From a virus, in IMG/VR virus record IMGVR_UViG_3300029268_000784, positions 1 through 23,440 of that record: a DNA stretch of 23,440 bases; one strand, 5' to 3'. Position numbers and translations under genes: made by a program. How positions within the stretch are numbered: the first letter of the stretch is position 1; each line of letters opens with the position of its first letter. Positions 12,458-20,602 of this stretch are shown here, in pieces. Below the pieces are notes generated by a model, which saw nothing but the letters and a program-made list of their open reading frames with translations, made no database searches and was not told the DNA's origin.

Positions 12458-13401
12458 GGTTTTGTTTATACGGCAACTTTTCAGTATCTTACTGTTCAGA
12501 GCAACACCACGCTCTATCTTTAGAGGCGTTAGGACATAAGGTGATAAGATTACAGGAGACTGAGATTACTACAAACCTAGTTTTAGAGACATCGTTACAG
12601 TCTGATGCACTTATTTGGATTCATTCGCATGGGTTTGTTAATAAGGGAACGTTGTCAATGGAGCAGGTATTAGACACTTTGAGAGAGAGAGGGATACCGA
12701 CACTCGCCTATCACCTTGACTTATACATGGGGATCGAAAGATGGAACGAGTATAAGAACTCACCCTACCTTAATAAACTTCAACATTTCTTTACCGTAGA
12801 TAAACTCATGGCAGAATGGTTGAATAAGAATACTAAGACTAAAGGACACTTCGTACCTGCGGGAGTATTACACGAAGAATGCTATAGTCTCGATCTACCA
12901 AAAAGATATGACGTAGTGTTCACAGGCTCGAAAGGATATCATAGGGAATGGAGTTATCGACCCAAACTTATTGAATGGCTTAGAATGACCTATGGTGATA
13001 GGTTTTACCACTTTGGTGGAGATGGACTAGGAGTCGTCAGAGGTCACGAGCTGAACAAATTATATTCACAGTCAAAGGTCGTGGTAGGCGACACACTATG
13101 TCCCAATTTTACATATCCATGGTATTCAAGTGATCGTCTATGGGATACGCTTGGTAGAAATGGATTTCTAATCTATCCAGAAATATACGGCTTGTCCAAT
13201 TACTTCACAAATGACAAAGATCTTGTATACTATACATACGGAGACTTTGAGGGTCTTAAAAAAAAGATAGATTATTATCTTGATCCAAAAAACGAATATG
13301 AACGAGAAACAATTAGAAGAACAGGGCATGAAAGATGTAAAAAGGAAGGCACGTATTATCACCGTTGGGGGGAAATTATTAAGACTGTGTACAATTTGTA
13401 A
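12454..13401 (+). CDS. CgeB/YkvP-like glycosyltransferase
   Basis: The 315-residue GT-B-type protein has the Glyco_trans_1_2 C-terminal domain (about residues 225-315): SSDRLWDTLGRNGFLIYPE, GDFEGLKKKIDYYL, ERETIRRTGHERCKKEGTYYHRW. These are the features of CgeB/YkvP-type transferases found in spore and phage cargo regions. The N-terminal half holds a GT-B Rossmann-like part (FHDxHxx-like IWIHSHG, YHLDLY). Substrate unknown: perhaps a virion protein, a host surface glycan or DNA. Its last about 50 residues recur in 14095-14370. It is overlapped at its 3' end by an HNH gene. Confidence 0.75.
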   Translation: MRFCLYGNFSVSYCSEQHHALSLEALGHKVIRLQETEITTNLVLETSLQSDALIWIHSHGFVNKGTLSMEQVLDTLRERGIPTLAYHLDLYMGIERWNEYKNSPYLNKLQHFFTVDKLMAEWLNKNTKTKGHFVPAGVLHEECYSLDLPKRYDVVFTGSKGYHREWSYRPKLIEWLRMTYGDRFYHFGGDGLGVVRGHELNKLYSQSKVVVGDTLCPNFTYPWYSSDRLWDTLGRNGFLIYPEIYGLSNYFTNDKDLVYYTYGDFEGLKKKIDYYLDPKNEYERETIRRTGHERCKKEGTYYHRWGEIIKTVYNL

Positions 13402-14095
13402 TAGAAAACATAGTGGACATGGATATTGTGAGGGTCATAGGAGAATGTGGCTAAAACATGGAGACCCATTAAAAAAAGGAGTATCAAGCACAAGGTTTAG
13501 AAAAGGACAAATAGCATCGAATAAAAAATGGTTTAACAAAAATTGTAAGGTGAATGGGTGTGAAGATAAATCTAATGGAGGAATGGGTATGTGCCATACG
13601 CATTATATGAATTATTGGAGATACGGAAACCCTATACACGAAAAAAAAAGAATTGTTGGTGGGACAGCTTTAGACAGATTTAATTTCTGGCATAAAAAAC
13701 AAGTGAATGGATGCTGGGAATGGCAAGGAGCACTTGATAAAAGAGGATATGGAAGAATTATTGATGATACTAATTGGAGAGATATGGCTCATAGGTGGTC
13801 ATATAAACATTTTATTGGAAATATACCCAGTGGATTAGTAATAGATCATTTATGTCACAATCCAAAATGTGTCAATCCAAAACACTTGGAGCCAGTTACA
13901 TATAGACAAAACACCATTGAAAGAGGAGTAACCAATGCATCACATTTGAACTCAAAAAAGACTCATTGTCTTAGAGGGCACGAATTAACAGAAAACAATA
14001 TCTATATTGGAAAGGGAAGATATGGCAACATGAGAGTCTGTAAAATATGTCATAAAGAAAGAGTTAAAAAATATCTATTAAAGAAAAAGGGATAA
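13328..14095 (+). CDS. HNH endonuclease with N-terminal zinc-finger motifs
   Basis: The 255-residue protein has two C-x-H-type fingers (C21-x2-C24...C34-x2-H37, and a repeat CEDKSNGGMGMCHTHY), then an HNH_3 domain (MAHRWSYKHFIGNIPSGLVI, HLCHNPKCVNPKHLEP, about 155-200) and a Cys-rich C-terminus (HCLRGH, CKICH). This is a common stand-alone phage homing endonuclease. The ATG at 13328 lies 74 bp inside the glycosyltransferase gene; ATGs at 13298 and TTG-like starts at 13280 are alternatives. Its stop TAA overlaps the next ATG (TAATG). Confidence 0.8.
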   Translation: MKDVKRKARIITVGGKLLRLCTICNRKHSGHGYCEGHRRMWLKHGDPLKKGVSSTRFRKGQIASNKKWFNKNCKVNGCEDKSNGGMGMCHTHYMNYWRYGNPIHEKKRIVGGTALDRFNFWHKKQVNGCWEWQGALDKRGYGRIIDDTNWRDMAHRWSYKHFIGNIPSGLVIDHLCHNPKCVNPKHLEPVTYRQNTIERGVTNASHLNSKKTHCLRGHELTENNIYIGKGRYGNMRVCKICHKERVKKYLLKKKG

Positions 14096-14370
14096 TGGCA
14101 GACTATACTCAAGACGCTTGCCTAGTCGGATGTACATCGTGTGTGTCCAGAGAACAGCGAGAGATTAATAGATTAAAATTACTCAGAGTGAAAAACATAA
14201 TTACAGGCGGATCAGGATTTGTAGGATTAAAAAATACGATAGACTATTATTTAGAAAATGACGAAAAACGAGAATCAATAAGAAGGAGAGGATTTGAACG
14301 TACTAAAAAAGATCACACATATCTAAACCGTTGGCAATATATTATTAAAACAATTTATGAAAAAACCTAA
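14095..14370 (+). CDS. Chimeric small protein: CxxC head plus CgeB-like C-terminal fragment
   Basis: The 91-residue protein has two parts of different origin. Residues 8-33 (GCTSCVSREQREINRLKLL) match the small CxxC protein encoded at 14357-14479. Residues 41-91 ([39 protein letters not shown]) match the C-terminus of the glycosyltransferase 12454-13401. It reads like the collapsed remnant of a second glycosyltransferase copy fused to the CxxC gene. It may be non-functional although the frame is intact. Confidence 0.6.
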   Translation: MADYTQDACLVGCTSCVSREQREINRLKLLRVKNIITGGSGFVGLKNTIDYYLENDEKRESIRRRGFERTKKDHTYLNRWQYIIKTIYEKT

Positions 14371-14479
14371 ATGTGAATTAAAAATCGGTTGTCCTACTTG
14401 TGCTTCGAAGGAAGAACGAGAAGCAAATAGAAAGAAACTAGAAGAAAAGCGAAAGAAACAAACTAAATTATCAAAGTAA
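14357..14479 (+). CDS. Small CxxC protein (40 aa)
   Basis: A 40-residue protein, [20 protein letters not shown] plus a basic tail. The CPTCAS-EREANR pattern is the same as in the head of the chimera just upstream, so it is the intact copy of the duplicated unit. Its ATG lies inside the 3' end of the chimera gene. It ends 1 bp before the acetyltransferase start. Confidence 0.55.
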   Translation: MKKPKCELKIGCPTCASKEEREANRKKLEEKRKKQTKLSK

Positions 14480-14480
14480 T

Positions 14481-14957
14481 ATGGATAAGAAAGTAAAAAT
14501 GGGTAAACATTCATACGTTGACGGGTATATCAACCTCAGTTCTTATGGATGGGAGAAGATCGAGATAGGTTCTTATTGTTCTATAGCGCATCACGTAACA
14601 ATAAACACAGATTGCGGACATGACTATACTAAAACGTCAACCTTTCCTTTCAAAGAATTGATGAATATAGGAATATCTGGACGTACTCATAGAGGTGGTG
14701 TAAAGATCGGCAATGATGTGTGGATTGGTACTGGTGCTATCATAATGCCTGGGGTTACTATTGGAGATGGTGCAGTTATTGGAGCGTTTGCAGTAGTAGC
14801 AAAAGATATCCCACCTTACGCAATAGTTGTTGGAAACCCTTGTCAAATTAAGAAATATAGATTTAGTGAAGAAAAAATCAAAGAACTACTTGAACTAAAA
14901 TGGTGGAATAAAGACGATCAATGGATTAGGGATAATGCAAATTGGCTTACACAATGA
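14481..14957 (+). CDS. CatB/XAT-like hexapeptide O-acetyltransferase
   Basis: The 158-residue protein is a left-handed beta-helix acetyltransferase: hexapeptide turns at about 74-120 ([46 protein letters not shown]) and a likely catalytic His47 in [14 protein letters not shown], as in the xenobiotic acetyltransferase (CatB/VatD-type) family. It would move an acetyl group from acetyl-CoA to a sugar hydroxyl, as a trimer. Sitting among glycosyltransferases, it probably decorates the same glycan. An antibiotic-resistance role is not suggested by context. Confidence 0.8.
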   Translation: MDKKVKMGKHSYVDGYINLSSYGWEKIEIGSYCSIAHHVTINTDCGHDYTKTSTFPFKELMNIGISGRTHRGGVKIGNDVWIGTGAIIMPGVTIGDGAVIGAFAVVAKDIPPYAIVVGNPCQIKKYRFSEEKIKELLELKWWNKDDQWIRDNANWLTQ

Positions 14958-15748
14958 ATAATGTAATTTGGCTATCAATTAAAGAAGGAACACCCGCTCG
15001 CGGTATGTGGGACCAAAACCTATTTGAATTAGCCTTTGAAGGATATAATCATAGTGAGAAGATTACAGACCAAGAAGAAGCAATAGTTATAGTCCCTGGG
15101 GCGTATCAAGACGTGGATAAAATCAATCGAGAAATAACTAAACTTACAAAATGTGTTGTCATAATAACCTCAGACGAAGAAAACAAGTTCGAAATAAATA
15201 GACTAGATCATCCTGAAATGAAGGTATTTACTACCTATCCTAATCAACCTCCAAGTGAATATTACAACTGGTTGCCGATATGGTATCCTCCCCACGCAAA
15301 TAATGTAAGTCCATTAGAAAAAACAATCGACTGGTTATTCTTAGGACAGATCAATCATCAGAAAAGAAAAGAAATGAGGGATGAGGTCTACAGTATTCCA
15401 AAGGGAATGATTTACGATACTGGTGGATTCTCAAGAGGATTAGAAAGAAGCGAATACTTATCCCTTATGTCAAGGTCAAAAGTAGTATTGTGTCCTCGCG
15501 GTAACGTAAGTTTAGACTCATTTAGAATATACGAAGCGTTAGAATGTGGGTCTATTCCTATAGCCGAAGGTAGAACATTTTGGACTAATATGTTTGGAGA
15601 ATGTCAATTCCCTGTAGTAGACAATAGGTCTGAGTGGAATACTCATCTTAGAAACTCAATAGAAATATACGATCATTTATCCCCTAAAATATCTGAATGG
15701 TGGAAACAAACAAAGAAAGATACATTTGAAAAGTTAAGAAACTTATGA
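14954..15748 (+). CDS. Exostosin-like glycosyltransferase
   Basis: The 264-residue protein carries the exostosin/GT47 signature near its C-terminus: [20 protein letters not shown] and ALECGSIPI, with earlier [12 protein letters not shown]. Such proteins are common in phage and capsule loci. The start ATG 14954 overlaps the acetyltransferase stop (ATGA); a TTG at 14942 would add four residues. Donor and acceptor sugars cannot be named. Confidence 0.7.
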   Translation: MNNVIWLSIKEGTPARGMWDQNLFELAFEGYNHSEKITDQEEAIVIVPGAYQDVDKINREITKLTKCVVIITSDEENKFEINRLDHPEMKVFTTYPNQPPSEYYNWLPIWYPPHANNVSPLEKTIDWLFLGQINHQKRKEMRDEVYSIPKGMIYDTGGFSRGLERSEYLSLMSRSKVVLCPRGNVSLDSFRIYEALECGSIPIAEGRTFWTNMFGECQFPVVDNRSEWNTHLRNSIEIYDHLSPKISEWWKQTKKDTFEKLRNL

Positions 15749-16368
15749 ACATAAAATTCGTCATACCCGTAATAATTCAAGAAATAACCGAGAAGTGTTT
15801 AGCCTCGTATGATCTCGACTGGGAACAGTTAATCATTGTAGATAATTCAAAGAATAGTTTTGCCAAGAAATATATAGAGAGGGGAGCTGAAGTAAGAATG
15901 CACCCTCAAAATCTAGGTGTATCAGGTAGTTGGAATTATGGCATAGGATCAGACGCAGAATTCCTATGGATAATCTCATCTAGTCTTATATTTAATCAAG
16001 GATTTTCTGAATTAGTAGACAGAATAGATCAAGCAAACGAGTACGGATTACTTACAGATCAGGCGTGGCATTGTATCGGATTCACTCGAAAGACCTTAGA
16101 TACTGTTGGAATGTTTGATGAACAGTTTTACCCGGGGTACTATGAAGATAATGACTATGGATGGAGATTGCAGTTAGCAGGAATACATAATGCACCAAAT
16201 CATCCAAGTATGCCTAAGATAGATATTGATGTAACGTGTCAAGGTACGGCTACTACTCTAAAATCGGGACTTATAAGTGTAAGGTTTGATCTCTTACAAG
16301 ATTATTATCGTCATAAATGGGGCGGACTCCCGGGAAGCGAAAGATTTACAAAACCTTTTAACCAATGA
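15745..16368 (+). CDS. GT2-like glycosyltransferase (GT-A fold), short
   Basis: The 207-residue protein has VDNS (32-35), NLGVSGSWNYG (56-66) and EDNDYGWR (134-141), the nucleotide-binding, NLG and ED-W blocks of rhamnosyl-like GT2 enzymes. The usual DxD is not clear; the site is replaced by SSSLIF-type residues near 77-82. It is short for GT2 and may be a reduced enzyme. It overlaps both neighbours by ATGA. Confidence 0.65.
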   Translation: MNIKFVIPVIIQEITEKCLASYDLDWEQLIIVDNSKNSFAKKYIERGAEVRMHPQNLGVSGSWNYGIGSDAEFLWIISSSLIFNQGFSELVDRIDQANEYGLLTDQAWHCIGFTRKTLDTVGMFDEQFYPGYYEDNDYGWRLQLAGIHNAPNHPSMPKIDIDVTCQGTATTLKSGLISVRFDLLQDYYRHKWGGLPGSERFTKPFNQ

Positions 16369-17381
16369 TCGGACTTATCGTATTCAGTAACAATTCAGGA
16401 ATAGGTATACAAAGCAGAAGACTATGCTATATGCTTAAACCTAATAAGATATTAGCAATAGACAGTAGCGGATTCTCTAAAAATAAAGAGCAACATTGGG
16501 ATTGGTACTCACAATTTACAGGAATACTAACTAAAGGCTTTCCGACAAATAGAGAAATAGACGTATTCTTGAAAGGTCTGACAAAGGTCTTCTGCGTCGA
16601 AAACCCTCTTAACTTCCACTTATTAAATGAATGTAAGCGACTTGGGATAAAGTTGTATATACAATCTAACTACGAATTCTGCGACCACCTCAACAAAACC
16701 CTAACGCCCCCCACAAAGTTCCTCATGCCATCTTACTGGATGATCGACGAGATGAAGCGAAGGTTTGGCGATGATAAAGTGATGTACCTCCCCCCGCCCA
16801 TGAACCCTCAAGAGTTTACCAAAGCAAGAGAATGTAATTTCAGAAGAACAGGAAAGAAATATCTACATATTATAGGAACTCTTGCAACCAACGACAGAAA
16901 CGGCACGCTATCAATAATCGAAGCGTTACGACAATCCAAAGGTGACTTTGAAATAGTTATCAGAAGCCAACACGAACTGCCAATAGAATACATGACCGAT
17001 GACAGACGAGTGAAGTATGAAATACGAAACTCACAAGATGTCTCTGATATGTACCAAGACTTCGATGCGGTAATCCTTCCAAGAAGATATGGAGGGCTTA
17101 CTTTAGTCTGTAACGAGGCACTTATGTCAGGACTTCCAGTCATAATGACCGACATATCCCCCAACAATCAATTACTACCTAAGAAATGGCTCGTACCTGC
17201 CCAAAAGACAGCCGAACTCATGACAAGGACTATAATACCCGTCTACTCCGCAAACGTGCAGAAATTAGCCGAATTTCTCGATAATTTACAGGTCACAGAG
17301 GAAGACAAGATAGAAGCGTTTGAGCTAGGGTATAATCAATTCTCCGAAACCGAGCTGTTACCAGTTTATAGTAAACTATAA
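16365..17381 (+). CDS. GT4-like glycosyltransferase (GT-B fold)
   Basis: The 338-residue protein shows a GT-B fold with the C-terminal donor-binding block at 238-267: ILPRRYGGLTLVCNEALMSG then LPVIMTDISPN, matching the GT4 EX7E-like region (ExLxxGxPVI). The N-terminal half looks like a GT-B Rossmann part. It overlaps the GT2-like stop by ATGA. It likely adds one sugar of the glycan made by this cluster. Confidence 0.7.
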   Translation: MIGLIVFSNNSGIGIQSRRLCYMLKPNKILAIDSSGFSKNKEQHWDWYSQFTGILTKGFPTNREIDVFLKGLTKVFCVENPLNFHLLNECKRLGIKLYIQSNYEFCDHLNKTLTPPTKFLMPSYWMIDEMKRRFGDDKVMYLPPPMNPQEFTKARECNFRRTGKKYLHIIGTLATNDRNGTLSIIEALRQSKGDFEIVIRSQHELPIEYMTDDRRVKYEIRNSQDVSDMYQDFDAVILPRRYGGLTLVCNEALMSGLPVIMTDISPNNQLLPKKWLVPAQKTAELMTRTIIPVYSANVQKLAEFLDNLQVTEEDKIEAFELGYNQFSETELLPVYSKL

Positions 17382-17384
17382 ACC

Positions 17385-18131
17385 ATGAAGCTCACAATCA
17401 TTCTTCCTATATCAAGAGACACATTCTTTCAAAGGTTATTCCCGTCTCTGGAGTTTATGATATGTCCTCCCGATACCTCAATCCTCGCAATTGTTGACGG
17501 TGACATTAAACTATACGAAAAAGCTAGAAATTATATATCCACAAGCAAATTCGCAGAGCGATTATGTATCCACAGAAACTCACAACCTCAACTCACTATA
17601 ACCTCAAGACGAAAAAGAATAGCCGAGATACATAATGAATCAAAGCAGTACTTGAAAACAACAGAAATGATATTTTTGGCAGAGGACGATACACTCTATC
17701 ACCCTTCAACAATAAGAAAACTATTTGATGTGTATAAGAATTTTCCACACGCAGGATTTGTATCAGGCGCACAGGTAGGAAGGTGGGGATTAAAATACCT
17801 AGGACTGTGGGAGGTAGACAATGTCTACGACCCTACTAAAATATCATCAAGCCAACTAAAACAAGGAGTACACGAAATAGACTCATCAGGATTTTACTGC
17901 ATGATGACAAGAAAAGAGACATATTTGAAACATTACTTCGAACCATACGAAAACATCCTTGGTCCAGATTTTAACTACGGACTATGGCTTAGGAGAGAAG
18001 GTTATAGAAACTATGCACATTTTGATGTACACTGTACCCATCTGACACAGAAAGAAGAATTAAAAGTTATACAAGTCGCACAGGTAACATACGAAAGAGG
18101 CGACGACAAAAAATGGAAATCCGCACTGTAA
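17385..18131 (+). CDS. GT-A-like glycosyltransferase
   Basis: The 248-residue protein begins with a GT-A Rossmann pattern (TIILPISRDTFFQR, AIVDGD) and has an acidic triad EDD at 100-102 in FLAEDDTLYHP, the place of the metal-binding DxD. It later has VHEIDSSGFYCMM and GLWLRREGYRNY. It seems to be the last sugar-transfer gene; its end overlaps the ParB gene by 19 bp. Confidence 0.6.
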   Translation: MKLTIILPISRDTFFQRLFPSLEFMICPPDTSILAIVDGDIKLYEKARNYISTSKFAERLCIHRNSQPQLTITSRRKRIAEIHNESKQYLKTTEMIFLAEDDTLYHPSTIRKLFDVYKNFPHAGFVSGAQVGRWGLKYLGLWEVDNVYDPTKISSSQLKQGVHEIDSSGFYCMMTRKETYLKHYFEPYENILGPDFNYGLWLRREGYRNYAHFDVHCTHLTQKEELKVIQVAQVTYERGDDKKWKSAL

Positions 18132-18571
18132 AACTTATAGATATTAAATCTAATCCTTCAAATCCTAGATTCATAAGAGATGAAAACTACAAAAAACTAG
18201 TCAAATCAATCAAGGACTTCCCCGAAATGAGAGATATACGAGAGATAGTTGTAAACAAAGATATGGTAATACTTGGTGGAAATATGAGGTTTAGAGCGAT
18301 GCAAGAAGCAGGAATAAATGAAGCACAAGTAAAGATAGTCGACTTAAGTGAAGAAAAGCAAAAAGAGTTTATTATTAAAGATAATCTCGAAAGCGGAGAA
18401 ATGGATTGGGATAAACTAGCAAATGAATGGGAGCAAGAAAAGCTAGTTGAGTGGGGAGTAAAGTTGCCAAGCTGGGATAAGATCGAAGAGGAGAAGAAAG
18501 AGCAAGGAAAAAAGGAAGAGAGCGGTTATATAACCTGTCCGTCATGCGGACTTGAGTTTGAGAAAAAATGA
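18113..18571 (+). CDS. ParB/Srx-like nuclease-fold protein with zinc tail
   Basis: The 152-residue protein has the ParB N-terminal domain: IKSNPSNPRFIRDENYKKLV, then ILGGNMRFRAMQEAG (about 53-67, the GxxRxxA box), and DLSEEKQKEF. A C-terminal CPSC (142-145) with CGLEF suggests a small zinc finger. Phages often keep such ParB-like proteins just before a methylase and terminase, as here, where they modulate DNA modification or packaging. It overlaps the methylase by ATGA. Confidence 0.75.
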   Translation: MEIRTVKLIDIKSNPSNPRFIRDENYKKLVKSIKDFPEMRDIREIVVNKDMVILGGNMRFRAMQEAGINEAQVKIVDLSEEKQKEFIIKDNLESGEMDWDKLANEWEQEKLVEWGVKLPSWDKIEEEKKEQGKKEESGYITCPSCGLEFEKK

Positions 18572-19545
18572 ATAATCTTGGAATACCATACATGGGTAGT
18601 AAGAGAAAGCTAGCCACAGATATTCTGCTGTTCATGATAAGAAAAAATCCAACAGCAACAAAGATATATGACATATTCGGAGGAGGAGGAGCAATATCAT
18701 TTACAGCCTTACAAATGCCACAATTTGAAGCTGTCACATACAATGAACTCGACAGAAGGATATTCTCTCTTGTTGAGTACATTAAAAATGCACAAAAACA
18801 CAAAAAAGATCATCTAGAGCTGTACAAACTAGGTCAGGTGTACGAAGATAAGTTGTATGAGTGGGTGTCGAGAGACAGATTCAAAAAAGAGGTGGCTGAA
18901 GAGGGATGGTATGCGGGATTCTTACAGTCGGTCTGGACGTTTGGGAATAGAGGGACAAGTTATCTATTCGGCAAAGAAATAGAAGAATACAAAAGACTAG
19001 GACACATGGTCGCAGTTTACAGAGACGAAGAGTCTTTCGGGAAGTTAAAAGTAATACTTCCAAGCCTACCGAAACTAATACTTAGCAAAAATACAATCTA
19101 TCAAAGAAGATTGATTATCTTCCAATGCGCAACAGAGAGGAAATACAAAGAACTCCAGCAACTCCAGCAACTCGAGCGACTCCAGCAACTCCAGCAACTC
19201 CAGCAACTCGAGCAACTCCAGCAACTCGAGCAACTCCAGCGACTCGAGATAACAAATCTATCATACGCAGACATCGACCCCAAGAGCTTTGACGAGAAAT
19301 CAATAGTTTATCTCGATCCTCCATATATAAATACTGCATCATATAAAGAGGATGGGATAAGCCACGATGATTTATATAAATGGATTGCGGGAATAGAAGT
19401 ACCAGTATATCTATCAAGTTATGAGTCGCCACTCAAACCTGTAAAAGCGATGAATCACAGGACAACTTTATCAGCAGTACCACGAGAAAAAGAAAAGTCA
19501 GAAAGAACTGAATGGTTATTTTGGAATGGGAAAAGTATAATATAA
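18568..19545 (+). CDS. Dam-like (D12 class) DNA adenine methyltransferase
   Basis: The 325-residue protein has the N6-adenine methylase motifs of the D12 class: start GIPYMGSKRKLA, AdoMet motif IFGGGGAISF (36-45), catalytic motif DPPY (250-253) followed by INTASYKEDG, and a C-terminal RTEWLFWNGK. A repeat tract of Leu-Gln-Gln/Glu units (residues 196-227) lies between motif I and DPPY, in or near the target-recognition region. It would protect phage DNA from host restriction or mark it for packaging. Antisense frames over the tract are shadows. Confidence 0.9.
   Translation: MNNLGIPYMGSKRKLATDILLFMIRKNPTATKIYDIFGGGGAISFTALQMPQFEAVTYNELDRRIFSLVEYIKNAQKHKKDHLELYKLGQVYEDKLYEWVSRDRFKKEVAEEGWYAGFLQSVWTFGNRGTSYLFGKEIEEYKRLGHMVAVYRDEESFGKLKVILPSLPKLILSKNTIYQRRLIIFQCATERKYKELQQLQQLERLQQLQQLQQLEQLQQLEQLQRLEITNLSYADIDPKSFDEKSIVYLDPPYINTASYKEDGISHDDLYKWIAGIEVPVYLSSYESPLKPVKAMNHRTTLSAVPREKEKSERTEWLFWNGKSII
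19153..19248 (+). repeat. In-frame 9-bp tandem repeat inside the methylase
   Basis: Ten 9-bp units of CTC(C/G)AG(C)(A/G)A form, such as CTCCAGCAA and CTCGAGCAA, plus a final CTCGAG. They encode (Leu-Gln-Gln, Leu-Glu-Gln, Leu-Gln-Arg and Leu-Glu-Arg) triplets, residues 196-227. All units are a multiple of three, so gain or loss of copies keeps the frame. Confidence 0.9.
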
Positions 19546-19547
19546 TC

Positions 19548-19931
19548 ATGGACACTCAACAAACTACCACAGATCAGGAAAATATCAGGGACGAGAAGGG
19601 TAGATTTGTACCTGGCGTAAGTGGTAATCCAGGAGGAAGACCAAAGGACGATACCAAGATTACATACTGGTTAGAAAAGTATCTACAAGGTGTAAATCCT
19701 AAGAGCCCAGATGGTAAGAAAAGAATACAGGAGCTCGCAGAAAAACTTGCTGGTATGGCATATGGAGGCAATACTGTTGCTATGAGCATGGTATTGGACA
19801 GAATAGACGGCAAAGTCCCACAATCTACAGACATCACATCAGGTGGAAAACCAATAGAAAATCCTCTTATAATTTCCACCATAAAACCACGAGATGTTAT
19901 ATCTGAAACCCAAACAGAAGAAAGTAGTTGA
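19548..19931 (+). CDS. DUF5681-type putative small terminase
   Basis: The 127-residue protein has the N-terminal box GRFVPGVSGNPGGRPK (about 18-33), the mark of DUF5681, and the later DGKVPQSTDITSGGKPI typical of these phage proteins just before large terminase. It likely acts as the small terminase that binds the pac site, by position and motif. The start was set at ATG 19548; an in-frame upstream GTG at 19512 would overlap the methylase. Confidence 0.7.
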   Translation: MDTQQTTTDQENIRDEKGRFVPGVSGNPGGRPKDDTKITYWLEKYLQGVNPKSPDGKKRIQELAEKLAGMAYGGNTVAMSMVLDRIDGKVPQSTDITSGGKPIENPLIISTIKPRDVISETQTEESS

Positions 19932-19972
19932 ACTGGGACAATACCAGTCTTATCACATGGTATAATGTCTTA

Positions 19973-20602
19973 ATGATATTAAAATACTACCGTTGTGAAC
20001 ATTGTTCAAAATATGCACCATTAAAAAAGGGGGATAAGCCTAAAAAATACTGCAGTCGATCATGTAAAGAAAAAGCATATTATTATAGAAGAAAGAATAA
20101 TGAACCTTACAGATACAACCTTCACGGTCTAAGTAGCCATCTATTATATTCAACCTGGGAAGAAATGATGGCACGATGTTATAACCCTAATCGTCCGAAA
20201 TATAATAATTATGGTGGTAGAGGTATTATAGTTTGTGAGCGATGGCACAACGCAGAAAATTTTATAAAAGATATAGAAAAAATGCCAAAAGAAAATATAA
20301 ATATGACTCTTGATAGAATTGATAATAATGGTAATTATTCACCAGATAATATAAGATGGGCAAGTCAAACAATGCAGAATTTCAATCAAAGGGTAAGACT
20401 AGATAATAGTAGTGGATATAAAGGTATAGGTTTTGATAAGTACAGAAAAAAATGGACTGCGAGACTTATGCTAAATGGTGTGATATTGTTACAAAAAAGA
20501 TACCTTACGCTTCAAGAGGCTATTGATGCAAGAGAAATTGCATATAATAAATATGTTAAGTTTGAAAAAAAAACAAGTAAGAGCGGTAGAGCTAGCAAAT
20601 GA
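19973..20602 (+). CDS. HNH endonuclease with AP2 DNA-binding domain
   Basis: The 209-residue protein has an N-terminal zinc ribbon (C8, C11, C27, C31), an HNH block (about 48-130: STWEEMMARCYNPNRPKY, YGGRGIIVCERW, TLDRIDNNGNYSPDNIRWA) and a C-terminal AP2 domain (146-197: SSGYKGIGFDKYRKKWTARL, TLQEAIDAR). This is the usual free-standing HNH-AP2 mobile endonuclease of phages. It stands between the small terminase and the large terminase and overlaps the TerL start by about 50 bp. The start at ATG 19973; an in-frame TTG at 19928 is less likely. Confidence 0.8.
   Translation: MILKYYRCEHCSKYAPLKKGDKPKKYCSRSCKEKAYYYRRKNNEPYRYNLHGLSSHLLYSTWEEMMARCYNPNRPKYNNYGGRGIIVCERWHNAENFIKDIEKMPKENINMTLDRIDNNGNYSPDNIRWASQTMQNFNQRVRLDNSSGYKGIGFDKYRKKWTARLMLNGVILLQKRYLTLQEAIDAREIAYNKYVKFEKKTSKSGRASK

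Noticed and set aside
14481-14957. Antibiotic (chloramphenicol/virginiamycin) acetyltransferase
   Set aside because: The fold family matches, but it sits within a sugar-transfer gene run, so glycan acetylation is more likely than drug resistance.
19153-19248. CRISPR-like array
   Set aside because: Units are 9 bp, contiguous and coding, without spacers.
19101-19432. Minus-strand frames with Trp-Ser-Cys or Val-Ala-Gly repeats
   Set aside because: They are the reverse reading of the 9-bp repeat tract in the methylase.
19928-19972. Small hairpin (ACTGG/CCAGT at 19932-19948) and TATAAT at 19961-19966 before the HNH-AP2 gene
   Set aside because: The stem is only 5 bp with no U-tract, and the -10-like box has no fitting -35, so neither terminator nor promoter is called.
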